Under the pieces are notes generated by a model, which searched no databases, had not been told where the DNA came from, and saw only the letters and a program-made list of their open reading frames with translations. Below are positions 45,551 through 55,470 of a stretch of 64,000 bases of DNA, piece after piece; position 1 is the first letter of the stretch, and every line of letters starts with the position of its first letter. Source of the DNA: Aureibaculum luteum (GTDB lineage Bacteria > Bacteroidota > Bacteroidia > Flavobacteriales > Flavobacteriaceae); contig NZ_QRGD01000004.1 in NCBI RefSeq assembly GCF_003449015.1, positions 1 through 64,000 of the forward strand, in the 5' to 3' direction. The position numbers and the translations under genes are program-made.

Positions 45551-47614
45551 ATGGCAAAAAACATTCGTCATAGGGTAATCTTTTTTTATACACTTCTAAG
45601 CATCAGCTTATTAATATCATGTAAGCCAGACGTTGCCAAAAACCATACTATTTATTTAATCTATGGTGAAAATGCTTCAGAATTAGAATTAAATGCTATA
45701 AACGATTTAAAAGTAGATTTAACTAAAATCAGTGATTCTGATATTCATATAATTTCAGAAAATAAAGATATACCTTCTCAGGGTGTATTCTTTGTCCTTG
45801 GCACTCCAGAATCAAGTACTTTAATCTCAAAAATGACACAAGATGATGAGTTATCTATTAGTGTAACTCAACCTGGACCAAGAGGTGGTATTTGGGCAAA
45901 AAAAGAAATAAAAAACAACACACAAGTTATTGTAATAGCAGGCTCTGATGTACAAGGTATGCAATATGCCATCTATGATTATTCTAAGGAAATTCTAGGT
46001 GTTGATGCTTTAGAATATTGGACAGGTACACTGCCAAATAAAAATAAGAAAATTAACTTTTTTGATTTTGAGGAAATAACTATTTCTCCACCACAAATAC
46101 CAATTTTAGGCTATTTTGAAAATGATGTCGATGAGTTGGCAAATTACCGTGGTAAACTATTAGAATATGATTGGGAAAGTTATACCGAATTAATTAATTC
46201 TTTAGTTAGAATGCGTTATAATGCCATTCAACTTTTTGACATGTTGGGTCGTCCTGAATTTTTTACGAGACCTGAATATAAAAAGCTTAATCCAGATTAT
46301 AAACTTCGCGTTTCTTATGTTGATAGTTTGATAAACTATGCCCATGAAAAAGGGATGATGGTACAAATTGACATCAGCTTAGGTTATAAAATAAAACCTT
46401 TAGATCAAAATAAAGCCGACTGTTGGACAGATTACAAACAAGATTGGATAGATACATGGACCTATTATTTCGAAGAAACTCCATTTTCAAAAGCTGATAT
46501 TTTTTCATTACGTCCCAGAAATCAAGTTTGGGACTGGGAATATAAAAGCTCTTGCGGTGAAGATAAAACGGAAGTGTTTAATGAAGTATATCAAGTCCTA
46601 GGTGACTTAATTGATAAACACAATCCGAATGCCAAAAAAGTATTGGTTTGTTATGCAGATGGAATGGAAATGTTTAATAACAATTTCAACCCTCCAAAAG
46701 ATTGGTTAGTAGCATGGTCAGATGATGGCTTTAGTGGCTTTAAACATCTCCCTGAAAGTACAAAAGATTATGATTTCGGAACGTATATGCATGCCGGGTT
46801 TTGGCTTAATCATACCGTACATGACCCCTACCCTAATAAAATAGATACCATAATGAAAAGTATGGTAAGAAAATATAAAGCTGACAAATATTGTTTGGTA
46901 AATGGACAAACATTTCGTCCTTTTCTATTAAATATGGAGGCTTTCTCTGAGTTATCAAAAAATGTTGAAGCCTTCGATGGTGATTTATTTTATAAACAAT
47001 GGTCTGAACGTTATTTTAATAAAGAAGCTTCAGAATATGCCATTAAATCAATGCGAAAATTACATGAAGCTCAATTAAATAGAGGCGGTTATGTAGAACA
47101 TTTATGGGAAATTAGAGAAACGGTTTCCTATTTAAGTAATGCTCCAATTGAACGTCCAGGTAAAACACCTGTACCTTTTAATTATGAGGCTGTTGCTGAA
47201 GATTACGAGCATATCGAAAACCGTCTAAAATTAGCTAAAGAAGCTCTTGATTATGCCGTAAAAGGTTCTGAATATGTATCCAACGATGATACTTTTTATA
47301 ATGATTATATCACGCTTCCGGCACATCTTTATTTAGATTTAATTCAATTTGAAAATTGCTTACATAGAATTTCAAAATTCAAAAAATCATTTGAAGCCAC
47401 TCGTGATACGAGTGCGTTAGATACTGCTATTCAATTATTAGATGAAGCCAATATCAAGTTAGACATAATTCATAAAAGAAGTTTAGAAGGCGACAAGAAT
47501 AAAAAATGGAAAAATTGGTATAATCCTGAAATAAGAAGGCCTAATAATGGATTTCCATCCAAAGAAATGCTTGAAGCCATTCATACCAATTTAATGAAAA
47601 TAAAAGGTAATTAA
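45551..47614 (+). CDS. Divergent GH115/alpha-glucuronidase-like lipoprotein
   Basis: This 687-residue lipoprotein has lipobox Cys (LLISC). The first 150 residues resemble the N-terminal alpha-glucuronidase-like domain of GH115 and GH67 enzymes (VFFVLGTPESS, GSDVQGMQYAIYDYSKEILGVDALEYWTG). The barrel-like part has FENDVDELANYRGK and SLVRMRYNAIQLFDMLG, which recall the GH115 NDED and LRLRANTIWPAM blocks but are clearly changed. The last 150 residues are helical. A glycosidase role is likely; a classical GH115 family member is encoded further on at 58200. Exact family is unclear. Confidence 0.55.
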   Translation: MAKNIRHRVIFFYTLLSISLLISCKPDVAKNHTIYLIYGENASELELNAINDLKVDLTKISDSDIHIISENKDIPSQGVFFVLGTPESSTLISKMTQDDELSISVTQPGPRGGIWAKKEIKNNTQVIVIAGSDVQGMQYAIYDYSKEILGVDALEYWTGTLPNKNKKINFFDFEEITISPPQIPILGYFENDVDELANYRGKLLEYDWESYTELINSLVRMRYNAIQLFDMLGRPEFFTRPEYKKLNPDYKLRVSYVDSLINYAHEKGMMVQIDISLGYKIKPLDQNKADCWTDYKQDWIDTWTYYFEETPFSKADIFSLRPRNQVWDWEYKSSCGEDKTEVFNEVYQVLGDLIDKHNPNAKKVLVCYADGMEMFNNNFNPPKDWLVAWSDDGFSGFKHLPESTKDYDFGTYMHAGFWLNHTVHDPYPNKIDTIMKSMVRKYKADKYCLVNGQTFRPFLLNMEAFSELSKNVEAFDGDLFYKQWSERYFNKEASEYAIKSMRKLHEAQLNRGGYVEHLWEIRETVSYLSNAPIERPGKTPVPFNYEAVAEDYEHIENRLKLAKEALDYAVKGSEYVSNDDTFYNDYITLPAHLYLDLIQFENCLHRISKFKKSFEATRDTSALDTAIQLLDEANIKLDIIHKRSLEGDKNKKWKNWYNPEIRRPNNGFPSKEMLEAIHTNLMKIKGN

Positions 47615-47704
47615 ATGAAACGAGCATGTTCAGAATTTCATCACCCAAATGAATGATTAATTGCGAACAGCATGTGACCATTGAAAAACAATAACCATAA
47701 ACAC

Positions 47705-50038
47705 ATGAAAATAAAAAATATATTAACCCTAGGATTCATAACACTTAGCATCCTTTCTATTACTTTTCTTTCATGTAAAAAAGAAAGAGAAAAAGAAGAA
47801 CAAAACACTTCAGAAGTAGAAGAATATTTAACTGATAAAGTGTATCCAATTTTAGATTCAGAAAATTCTAGATGGTTTTTCTTTACATCAGCAAGCCGAC
47901 CGTTTGGAATGGTAAATTTAAGTCCTGATACCGAAATAAAAGGTGCCTGGGGAAGTGGATATAGATATGCCATTGATACAATAAAAGGCTTCAGCCATAT
48001 ACATGCTTGGCAAATTTCAGGTCTATCCATTATGCCAGTAACACTTTCTGAAGAAAATAGTAAAACAATTTTTACCGATTTCTATTCAAAATTTAGTCAC
48101 CAAAACGAAGTGATTAAACCTGGATATCATAAGATTGAACTAGAAAGATATGATATCAATGCTGAGTTAACAAGTACAAAACGTGTTGGCTTTCATAAAT
48201 ATTCATTTCCGAAAGAAAAAAATGCGGGTATATTATTCAATCTTAATACTGTTTTAGGCCCATGTGAAAACATAAATGGTGTGTTAGAAAAAACAGGTGA
48301 TAAAGAATTTTCTGGAAAGCTTATTGCAGCCGCTACACATCGCAGACCTAAACCCTTAACCATATACTTTAAAGTTGAGCTAAATAAAGCATTCAAATCT
48401 ATTGAACGCGATGATAAAACTGGTAATTATTTAATCCAGTTTGAAGCTTCAGAAGAACCTATATTAATGAAAACGGGTATATCATATACTTCAATTGAAA
48501 ATGCTTCGAATAATATAGCCTCAGAGTTACCTCAATGGAATTTTGATGAAATTGTAAAAGATTCTCATAATGAATGGGAAGGTTTATTAAGTAGGATTAA
48601 AGTTAAAGGAGGTACTGATCAAGAACAAAGACGTTTTTATACAGATTTATGGCACGCACTTCAAGGTAGAAGGATAATTAGTGATGTAAATGGTGCCTAT
48701 CCAGATAATACTGGAGATACTTTTAAAATAGGTCAGATTCCATTAAATGAAAATGGAAAACCAAAATTTAACCATTTTAACTCTGATTCTTTTTGGGGGG
48801 CACAATGGACTATTAATACATTGTGGGGACTCGTTTATCCAGAAATAAAAGAAGAATTTGTACACTCATTACTACAATATGCTAAGGATGGCGGTTTAAT
48901 TCCAAGAGGCCCATCTGGTGGTAATTATACCTATGTAATGACAGGTGCTTCTAGTACACCTTTTATAGTAAGTGCAATTCAGCAAGGTATAATTAAGGAA
49001 GATTTAGAAACTATTTACCAAGCACTTAAAAAGAATCATATGTCAGGTGGCATAATGGAAAAAGCGGGATACGAACATAAAACAAATCTTGGTGGTGGTT
49101 TAAAGTATTATATAGAAAAGGGATATGTACCCTACCCTATTCCTGAAGGTAATTTTGGAGGTCATCAAGATGGTGCAAGCCTTACTATGGAATACGCCTA
49201 CCAAGATTGGACATTGGCTCAATTGGCAATGAAATTAGGCCATACAGAAGACTATAATTATTTTCTAAAAAGATCAAAAAATTATCAAAATGTTTATGAT
49301 AAATCATTGGGTTGGATGCGACCTAAAGATGTGAATGGAAAATGGTACAAAGATTTTGATCCCTATCAAGTTGAACATGGTTTTATTGAATCTAATGGTG
49401 CTCAGTCTACTTGGTTTGTACCTCATGATTTAGAAGGGTTGGCTACTTTAATGGGAGGAAATGAAAAGGCTATTGAAAAACTAAACAATCAATTTAAAAC
49501 TTCTGAAAAATTAAATTTCACAGCAGGCACCTCGCATTCTCAAGAAGGTCATCCTGAATATAGACGTATTCCTATCAATTATGGCAACCAACCTTCTATA
49601 CAAACTGCTTTTATTTTTAATGAATTGGGGCGTCCTGATTTAACAGAATATTGGTCTAGAAAAGTGGCTGATAAAGCTTTTGGTGGATTGTCACCATCAA
49701 CAGGTTACAATGGTGATGAAGATCAAGGTCTTATGGGCAGTTTAGCCGTACTTATGAAAATTGGATTGTTTCAAATGAATGGAGGAACTGACAGTAATTC
49801 AGAATATCAAATTGGAAGTCCTATTTTTGATGAAGTAACCATTAAATTAAATCCCGATTATTATTCAGACAATACCTTTACAATAAAAACAAAAAATAAT
49901 GGTCCAACCAATACACTAGTCAACAAGGTTTTGTTGAATAATAAGCCAATTAATAACTATCAATTAATTCATAGCGATGTTATTAAGGGAGGAACATTAA
50001 TTTTAGAAATGACAAGTGAAGAAACTTTAAAAAATTAA
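47705..50038 (+). CDS. GH92-family alpha-mannosidase, lipoprotein
   Basis: This enzyme of about 777 residues has a lipobox Cys (TFLSC) and the GH92 pattern: SRPFGMVNLSPDTEIKGAWGSGY, GFSHIHAWQISGL, SLTMEYAYQDWTLAQLAMKLG, GWMRPKD, and GYNGDEDQGLMGSLAVLMKIGLFQ. GH92 enzymes are calcium-dependent exo-alpha-mannosidases. The in-frame TTG upstream (47681) lies outside the signal peptide and is less likely than the ATG at 47705. It implies alpha-mannose in the glycan taken up by this locus. Confidence 0.93.
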   Translation: MKIKNILTLGFITLSILSITFLSCKKEREKEEQNTSEVEEYLTDKVYPILDSENSRWFFFTSASRPFGMVNLSPDTEIKGAWGSGYRYAIDTIKGFSHIHAWQISGLSIMPVTLSEENSKTIFTDFYSKFSHQNEVIKPGYHKIELERYDINAELTSTKRVGFHKYSFPKEKNAGILFNLNTVLGPCENINGVLEKTGDKEFSGKLIAAATHRRPKPLTIYFKVELNKAFKSIERDDKTGNYLIQFEASEEPILMKTGISYTSIENASNNIASELPQWNFDEIVKDSHNEWEGLLSRIKVKGGTDQEQRRFYTDLWHALQGRRIISDVNGAYPDNTGDTFKIGQIPLNENGKPKFNHFNSDSFWGAQWTINTLWGLVYPEIKEEFVHSLLQYAKDGGLIPRGPSGGNYTYVMTGASSTPFIVSAIQQGIIKEDLETIYQALKKNHMSGGIMEKAGYEHKTNLGGGLKYYIEKGYVPYPIPEGNFGGHQDGASLTMEYAYQDWTLAQLAMKLGHTEDYNYFLKRSKNYQNVYDKSLGWMRPKDVNGKWYKDFDPYQVEHGFIESNGAQSTWFVPHDLEGLATLMGGNEKAIEKLNNQFKTSEKLNFTAGTSHSQEGHPEYRRIPINYGNQPSIQTAFIFNELGRPDLTEYWSRKVADKAFGGLSPSTGYNGDEDQGLMGSLAVLMKIGLFQMNGGTDSNSEYQIGSPIFDEVTIKLNPDYYSDNTFTIKTKNNGPTNTLVNKVLLNNKPINNYQLIHSDVIKGGTLILEMTSEETLKN

Positions 50039-50044
50039 AAAATT

Positions 50045-51349
50045 ATGAGAATGAAGATAAAAATTACTATCACTTTGTTTTTTACCGTTTGCATAACAAC
50101 CTTTGCTCAACTTAAAAACAACCCTGACCTCGTAGAAGATTATATGGATATGGGCTTTGGTTTATTTATTCATTGGAGTGTCGATTCTCAATTGGGTAGT
50201 GTTATCAGTCATTCATTAGTTGGTGCTTCAGACGATTATGTAGATAAGTATTATAATGAACTTCCAAAAACATTTTATCCTGATAAATTTGATGCGGATG
50301 AATGGGCTCGCTTGTTTAAAATAACAGGTGCTGAATATGTAGTTTTTACAGCAAAACACCACAATGGTTTTTGTATGTGGGATACTAAAACTACCGATTT
50401 TAATATTATGAATACACCTTACGGTATAGACATCGTAGGACAACTGGTAAAAGCTTTACGTAAACAGGGATTAAAGGTTGGCTTGTATTTCTCTCCTGAA
50501 GATTTTAGCGTTTTACGAAAACAAGGTCATTTAATTTCTCGTAAGGGTGAAATGAGTAGTGTGAATAAAAATCCAGAATTATTAGCATATGACAAGGAAC
50601 AAATAGATGAGTTAATAGATAAATATAAACCAGACATTATGTTTTTTGACTCTTTTCATAAAGCTGATATTGTAAAACATGTTCACAAAAAAGATCCATC
50701 TATAATTGTTACCAGAGGTGAAATGAAAACTCCAGAACAGAGTATCCCTGGAGGTGCAATGCCAGGACCGTGGGAAACCTGTATGACTATGGGAACACAA
50801 TGGCAATACAAACCCACCAACGAGAATTATAAAAGTGGTTCAGAGTTAATTGAAAAATTAATTGAAATTAGAGCTAAAGGAGGTAATTTCTTGTTAAACA
50901 TTGGCCCAAAACCTAATGGTGAAATTCCTATAGAACAAGAAGAACGCTTGCGTGAAGTAGCTCTTTGGATGTACGTAAATGAAGAAGGCATAAAAAACAC
51001 AAGAACGTTACCGACAATTATTAAAGATGGTGATATGTGGTTTACAAAAGATAAAAAGGAAAACACAGCCTATGTTTTTATCACCAACCAACAAAATTGG
51101 TTTAAAGGTTTTAGACGAAATTTTCTGCTAAAAAACATGAAATCCACAAAAAACACCCAAGTTTCAGTATTGGGTCAAAGTGATTTAGTCGTTGAATATT
51201 GGCCCGAAAACACGCCTACAACGCGGTTTATACAGCATGACGATTTGTTAGAAATTTCTGTGAGTAGGGCACAACGACTCTACAATAATAAAATATGGCA
51301 TAACCCCATTGTGGTTAAAATTACCAATGTTGAATTCATTAAAAAGTAA
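50045..51349 (+). CDS. GH29 alpha-L-fucosidase
   Basis: This 434-residue exported protein has the GH29 pattern: MGFGLFIHWSVDSQLGSV, TAKHHNGFCMWDTK and FFDSFHKADIV, in which the Asp of FFDS is the likely nucleophile. The C-terminal part is a small beta domain. The enzyme removes alpha-linked L-fucose. The gene begins 6 bp after the GH92 stop, so both are co-transcribed. A second GH29 gene, of a different sequence type, follows later. Confidence 0.9.
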   Translation: MRMKIKITITLFFTVCITTFAQLKNNPDLVEDYMDMGFGLFIHWSVDSQLGSVISHSLVGASDDYVDKYYNELPKTFYPDKFDADEWARLFKITGAEYVVFTAKHHNGFCMWDTKTTDFNIMNTPYGIDIVGQLVKALRKQGLKVGLYFSPEDFSVLRKQGHLISRKGEMSSVNKNPELLAYDKEQIDELIDKYKPDIMFFDSFHKADIVKHVHKKDPSIIVTRGEMKTPEQSIPGGAMPGPWETCMTMGTQWQYKPTNENYKSGSELIEKLIEIRAKGGNFLLNIGPKPNGEIPIEQEERLREVALWMYVNEEGIKNTRTLPTIIKDGDMWFTKDKKENTAYVFITNQQNWFKGFRRNFLLKNMKSTKNTQVSVLGQSDLVVEYWPENTPTTRFIQHDDLLEISVSRAQRLYNNKIWHNPIVVKITNVEFIKK

Positions 51350-51427
51350 TTATACTGTTCATTAAATTCATATTGTAATAGTACCTTTTGGGAAAATATA
51401 AATATTAATATAAGATTTTATTATCTG

Positions 51428-53986
51428 ATGAAATTAAATACGTTTATACTATTTATACTCTGTTTATTTCCAATGGTTGGGACAACACAAGAACAGTTTC
51501 CTTTTCAAAATCAAAAGTTGTCAACTGAAAAGAGAGTAAATGATCTATTAGATCGTTTGACTATTGAAGAAAAAGTTTCATTATTAGTTTCCACATCCGT
51601 AGCAATTCCGAGATTAAATGTAGCAAAGTATTATCATGGAAATGAAGCGTTACATGGTGTTGTAAAAGGGGGACGGTTTACTGTTTTCCCTCAAGCAATA
51701 GCTTTGTCAGCAACTTGGAATCCTAATTTGATTTATAATGTATCATCTGCTATCTCTGATGAGGCAAGAGCCAAATGGAATTTTTATAATCAGGGTCTAG
51801 ACCAAAAAAATGTCTATAGTGATTTACTAACCTTTTGGTCCCCTACTATAAATATGGCTAGAGATCCTAGATGGGGACGGACTCCAGAAACCTATGGTGA
51901 AGATCCTTATCTAACCAGTAGAATAGGTGTTTCTTTTGTAAAAGGACTACAAGGAAATGATAAAAAATATTTAAAAGTAGTTTCCACTCCAAAACACTTT
52001 GTTGCTAATAACCAAGAAGAAAACAGATTTGCATACAACGCTGTGGTTTCAGAAAAATCATTACGTGAGTATTACTTTCCTGCGTATAAAGCGGCCGTTA
52101 AAGAAGGAAACGCTCAAGCTATAATGAGTGCATATAATGCCATAAACGGTATTCCTAGTACGGCAAACAATTGGCTTTTAAATACTATATTAAGAGAAGA
52201 ATGGGGTTTTAAAGGGTATGTGGTGAGCGATTGTGGAGCCCCCACCTATTTAGTGAAGTCACACCAATTTGTAAAAACTAAAGAACAAGCTGCAAAAGTT
52301 GCTATAGAAGGTGGTTTAGACTTAGAATGTGGTAATGATATTTATGCAAAGCACTTATTAACGGCTTATAAAAATGGGTTAGTTTCACAAGCGTCAATTG
52401 ACAAATCGGTTACCCGTGTTTTAAGAGCACGATTTAAATTAGGTATTTTTGATTCCACGGATAAAAATCCATATACAAAAATTTCACCTGATGTTATTGG
52501 TTCTAAAAAACATCAAGATTTGGCTCTAGAAACATCAAGGCAATCCATTGTTCTTTTAAAAAATCACAATAATACGTTACCTTTAAATTCTGATAAAATA
52601 AAAAAAATAGCAGTAGTTGGTTTTAACGCTAATCAAGTTGTTTTTGGTGATTATAGCGGATTACCAGTAATAAAACCAATATCTCCACTTGAAGGTATTC
52701 AAAATAAAGTAGGTGATAAAATAGCCGTGAACTATGTGAAATGGAAAACAGCTGCCAGAAATTTAAATCTTTTGGAAGCAGAGAATTTACGAAATGATTT
52801 TAATGATGAATCAGGTCTATTTGGTGAATATTTTGATGATAAATTTTTAGAAGGAACCCCACAAACACGTGTTGACAAGGTTGTTAATTTCGATCCTGTA
52901 AATAACCCTCCAGATCCATATACCAATTTTAGGCATAAATCTATACGCTGGACAGGTTATATTACACCCAACTTTTCAGGTTCGTATAAAATTGGAGTGA
53001 ACTCTGATGACGGAATTCGTTTATGGTTAAATAACAAGCTGGTTGTAGATGAATGGCACAATCGCGGAGCTACGACTGATCAAGTTGAAATTAATATGGA
53101 AGCTGGTAAAAAATATGCTATTAAATTAGAGTATTTTGATAATGGCGGTGACGCAATTTGTCAACTACTATGGGAAGTTCCTAGTAATACTGACGATATA
53201 TACCAAGAGGATAAAGAAGCAGCTAAATCAAGTGATTATGTTATTGCTGTTATGGGTATAAATAAATCTATTGAAAAAGAAGGAAAAGATAGGACCTCGT
53301 TAAATTTACCTGACGATCAAATTAATTATTTAAAAGAGATGTATGCCATAAACAAGAATATGATTGTTGTTTTGGTTGCGGGTAGTTCTCTGGCTATTAA
53401 TTGGATGGACGAAAATATACCCGCTATTATTGATGCTTGGTATCCAGGAGAATCTGGCGGAACAGCAATTGCAGATGTATTATTTGGAGATTACAACCCT
53501 GCGGGTAGATTACCATTTACCTTTTATAAATCTGTAGATGACTTACCTCCTATGGAAGATTATGAAATATCTAATGGTAGAACGTATATGTACTTTCAAG
53601 GAGATGTATTATATCCTTTTGGATACGGATTAAGCTATACTAAATTTGAGTATAGCGACTTTAAGGTAAAAGAACATGGTGAAAAGATTATTATTTCTGC
53701 CACTATTAAAAACACAGGTAATTATAATGGTGATGAAGTAGTTCAATTATACTTTAAAGCTCCAAAATCTGTTACTGAAAGTCCCATAAAAAAGTTAATT
53801 GGTTTCAACAGAACTACCATACCTATTGGAAAATCAAAGCAGGTTCAATTTCAAGTCTCTAAAAAAGAATTGCAATTTTGGGATGCAAATAAGAAGCAAT
53901 GGATTTTTAAAAATGGAACGTATGAATTTATGCTGGGAGCTTCTTCTAAAGACATTCGTTTAAAGAGTACAATTTTAATACATTAG
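51428..53986 (+). CDS. GH3-family glycosidase with PA14 insertion
   Basis: This 852-residue exported enzyme has the GH3 N-terminal barrel, with nucleophile Asp in YVVSDCGAPTYL, and the second sandwich domain with acid/base Glu near KSIEKEGKDRTSL. A PA14 domain (about 460-600; LFGEYFDDKFLEGTPQ, DDGIRLWLNNKLVVDEW) is inserted, and a fibronectin-like C-terminus ends the protein. Such enzymes cut beta-glucosides, beta-xylosides or related links; PA14 helps choose the substrate. The exact specificity cannot be read. Confidence 0.9.
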   Translation: MKLNTFILFILCLFPMVGTTQEQFPFQNQKLSTEKRVNDLLDRLTIEEKVSLLVSTSVAIPRLNVAKYYHGNEALHGVVKGGRFTVFPQAIALSATWNPNLIYNVSSAISDEARAKWNFYNQGLDQKNVYSDLLTFWSPTINMARDPRWGRTPETYGEDPYLTSRIGVSFVKGLQGNDKKYLKVVSTPKHFVANNQEENRFAYNAVVSEKSLREYYFPAYKAAVKEGNAQAIMSAYNAINGIPSTANNWLLNTILREEWGFKGYVVSDCGAPTYLVKSHQFVKTKEQAAKVAIEGGLDLECGNDIYAKHLLTAYKNGLVSQASIDKSVTRVLRARFKLGIFDSTDKNPYTKISPDVIGSKKHQDLALETSRQSIVLLKNHNNTLPLNSDKIKKIAVVGFNANQVVFGDYSGLPVIKPISPLEGIQNKVGDKIAVNYVKWKTAARNLNLLEAENLRNDFNDESGLFGEYFDDKFLEGTPQTRVDKVVNFDPVNNPPDPYTNFRHKSIRWTGYITPNFSGSYKIGVNSDDGIRLWLNNKLVVDEWHNRGATTDQVEINMEAGKKYAIKLEYFDNGGDAICQLLWEVPSNTDDIYQEDKEAAKSSDYVIAVMGINKSIEKEGKDRTSLNLPDDQINYLKEMYAINKNMIVVLVAGSSLAINWMDENIPAIIDAWYPGESGGTAIADVLFGDYNPAGRLPFTFYKSVDDLPPMEDYEISNGRTYMYFQGDVLYPFGYGLSYTKFEYSDFKVKEHGEKIIISATIKNTGNYNGDEVVQLYFKAPKSVTESPIKKLIGFNRTTIPIGKSKQVQFQVSKKELQFWDANKKQWIFKNGTYEFMLGASSKDIRLKSTILIH

Positions 53987-54039
53987 CGAATCAAACGATT
54001 CTCTAGATAAATCACGATTTATTATTCAAATACCATCAG

Positions 54040-55452
54040 ATGAATATAGCCACTAAAAAAAGAATTCTTTACAGTTTAATTGTTATTTATAGCTCTCTGA
54101 ATATTAGCTATGCTCAATCATCAGAGAAAATGGATTGGTGGAAAGATGCTAAATTCGGAATGTTTATGCACTGGGGTTTGTATTCTGAAACTGCAGGTTA
54201 CTGGGATGGGCACATTGCAAAGGGCAATGAACACTTTATGATTCACGAAAAAATTTCCTTAAAAGAGTATGGAAAAATAGCCAATGACTTTAATCCCGTA
54301 AATTTTGATGCTGAAAAATGGGTGTTGACTGCTAAAGAGGCTGGTATGAAGTATATTATCATTACCTCTAAACATCATGATGGTTTTGCCATGTTTGATT
54401 CTCCTTCCAACGACTATAATATTAAAAAACGTACACCTTATGCAACAGACCCCATGAAAGCTCTTGTCGATGCTTGCCATAAGTACGACATGAAATTTGG
54501 ATTTTATTATTCTTTAGGTCGAGATTGGGAAGATCCAGATGTTGCTACAAACTGGCCACATAAAGGTGGTAGAAGTAATTTAGTTGATTATCCAGATGAA
54601 GATATTAAGGTTTTTAGCCGATATTTTAAGCGAAAAGTAAAGCCTCAAATAAAGGAACTACTTACCCAATATGGTAAAATTGACGTCATATGGTTTGATA
54701 CGCCTGAACTTATAAGTGTTGATGAAAGCAAAGAATTACAAGATTTAATACAAGGTTTACAGCCTGAGTGTATTATCAATAGTAGAATAGGAAATGGCTT
54801 AGGCGATTACCAAGTAAAAGAGCAAAAAATTGTTGAAGACTTAGAAGTTAAGCCTTGGGAAGCTTGTATCACCATGAGTAAAAATTGGGGGTATATTGAA
54901 TATGACACCATTTACAAATCGTCAGAGTTAATGACAAGGCAGTTACTAGAAATAGTGAGTAAAGGAGGTAATTTATTATTGAATAATGGGCCAACTGGTA
55001 AAGGTGAAATTAGACAAGAAGCTCAAGAACGATTACAAGAAATAGGAACTTGGATGAAATTAAATTCAGAAGGTATTTATGGTTCTACACCATGGAAAAC
55101 GCATAGTGAAAGACCTAATGATAATGATAAAAAAGAATCTCAAGTAAAAGTTGAAGATAAGAAAAATACGTTGAAAGATGCTGTAAATGATGCTACCTCC
55201 AAAGAGATTTTTCCAGAAACAATTTTCACTCAAAAAGATGGATTTATTTATGCCTATGTATGCAGTTTTAAAGGGGATAAAGCAGTAATAAAAGCCCTTT
55301 CATCTGACAAAAAAATAAAGTCTGTTACACAATTAGATAATTCTAAAGAAGTAAGTTGGAAACAAACCAAAGTGGGTTTAGAATTAGGCATTCCAAGATA
55401 TTCCAGCACTGAAATCCCGATTACAGGTTTTAAGATAGAATTTGAAAAATAA
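54040..55452 (+). CDS. GH29 alpha-L-fucosidase
   Basis: This 470-residue exported enzyme has WWKDAKFGMFMHWGLYSETAGYW, TSKHHDGFAMFDS and YGKIDVIWFDTPEL, in which the Asp of WFDT is the probable nucleophile. It differs from the first GH29 protein in having the more usual KFGMFMHWG start and WFDT site, so the two may act on different fucosyl links. The gene is 53 bp after the GH3 stop. Confidence 0.92.
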   Translation: MNIATKKRILYSLIVIYSSLNISYAQSSEKMDWWKDAKFGMFMHWGLYSETAGYWDGHIAKGNEHFMIHEKISLKEYGKIANDFNPVNFDAEKWVLTAKEAGMKYIIITSKHHDGFAMFDSPSNDYNIKKRTPYATDPMKALVDACHKYDMKFGFYYSLGRDWEDPDVATNWPHKGGRSNLVDYPDEDIKVFSRYFKRKVKPQIKELLTQYGKIDVIWFDTPELISVDESKELQDLIQGLQPECIINSRIGNGLGDYQVKEQKIVEDLEVKPWEACITMSKNWGYIEYDTIYKSSELMTRQLLEIVSKGGNLLLNNGPTGKGEIRQEAQERLQEIGTWMKLNSEGIYGSTPWKTHSERPNDNDKKESQVKVEDKKNTLKDAVNDATSKEIFPETIFTQKDGFIYAYVCSFKGDKAVIKALSSDKKIKSVTQLDNSKEVSWKQTKVGLELGIPRYSSTEIPITGFKIEFEK

Positions 55453-55470
55453 TGTATCAATTATAATAAT

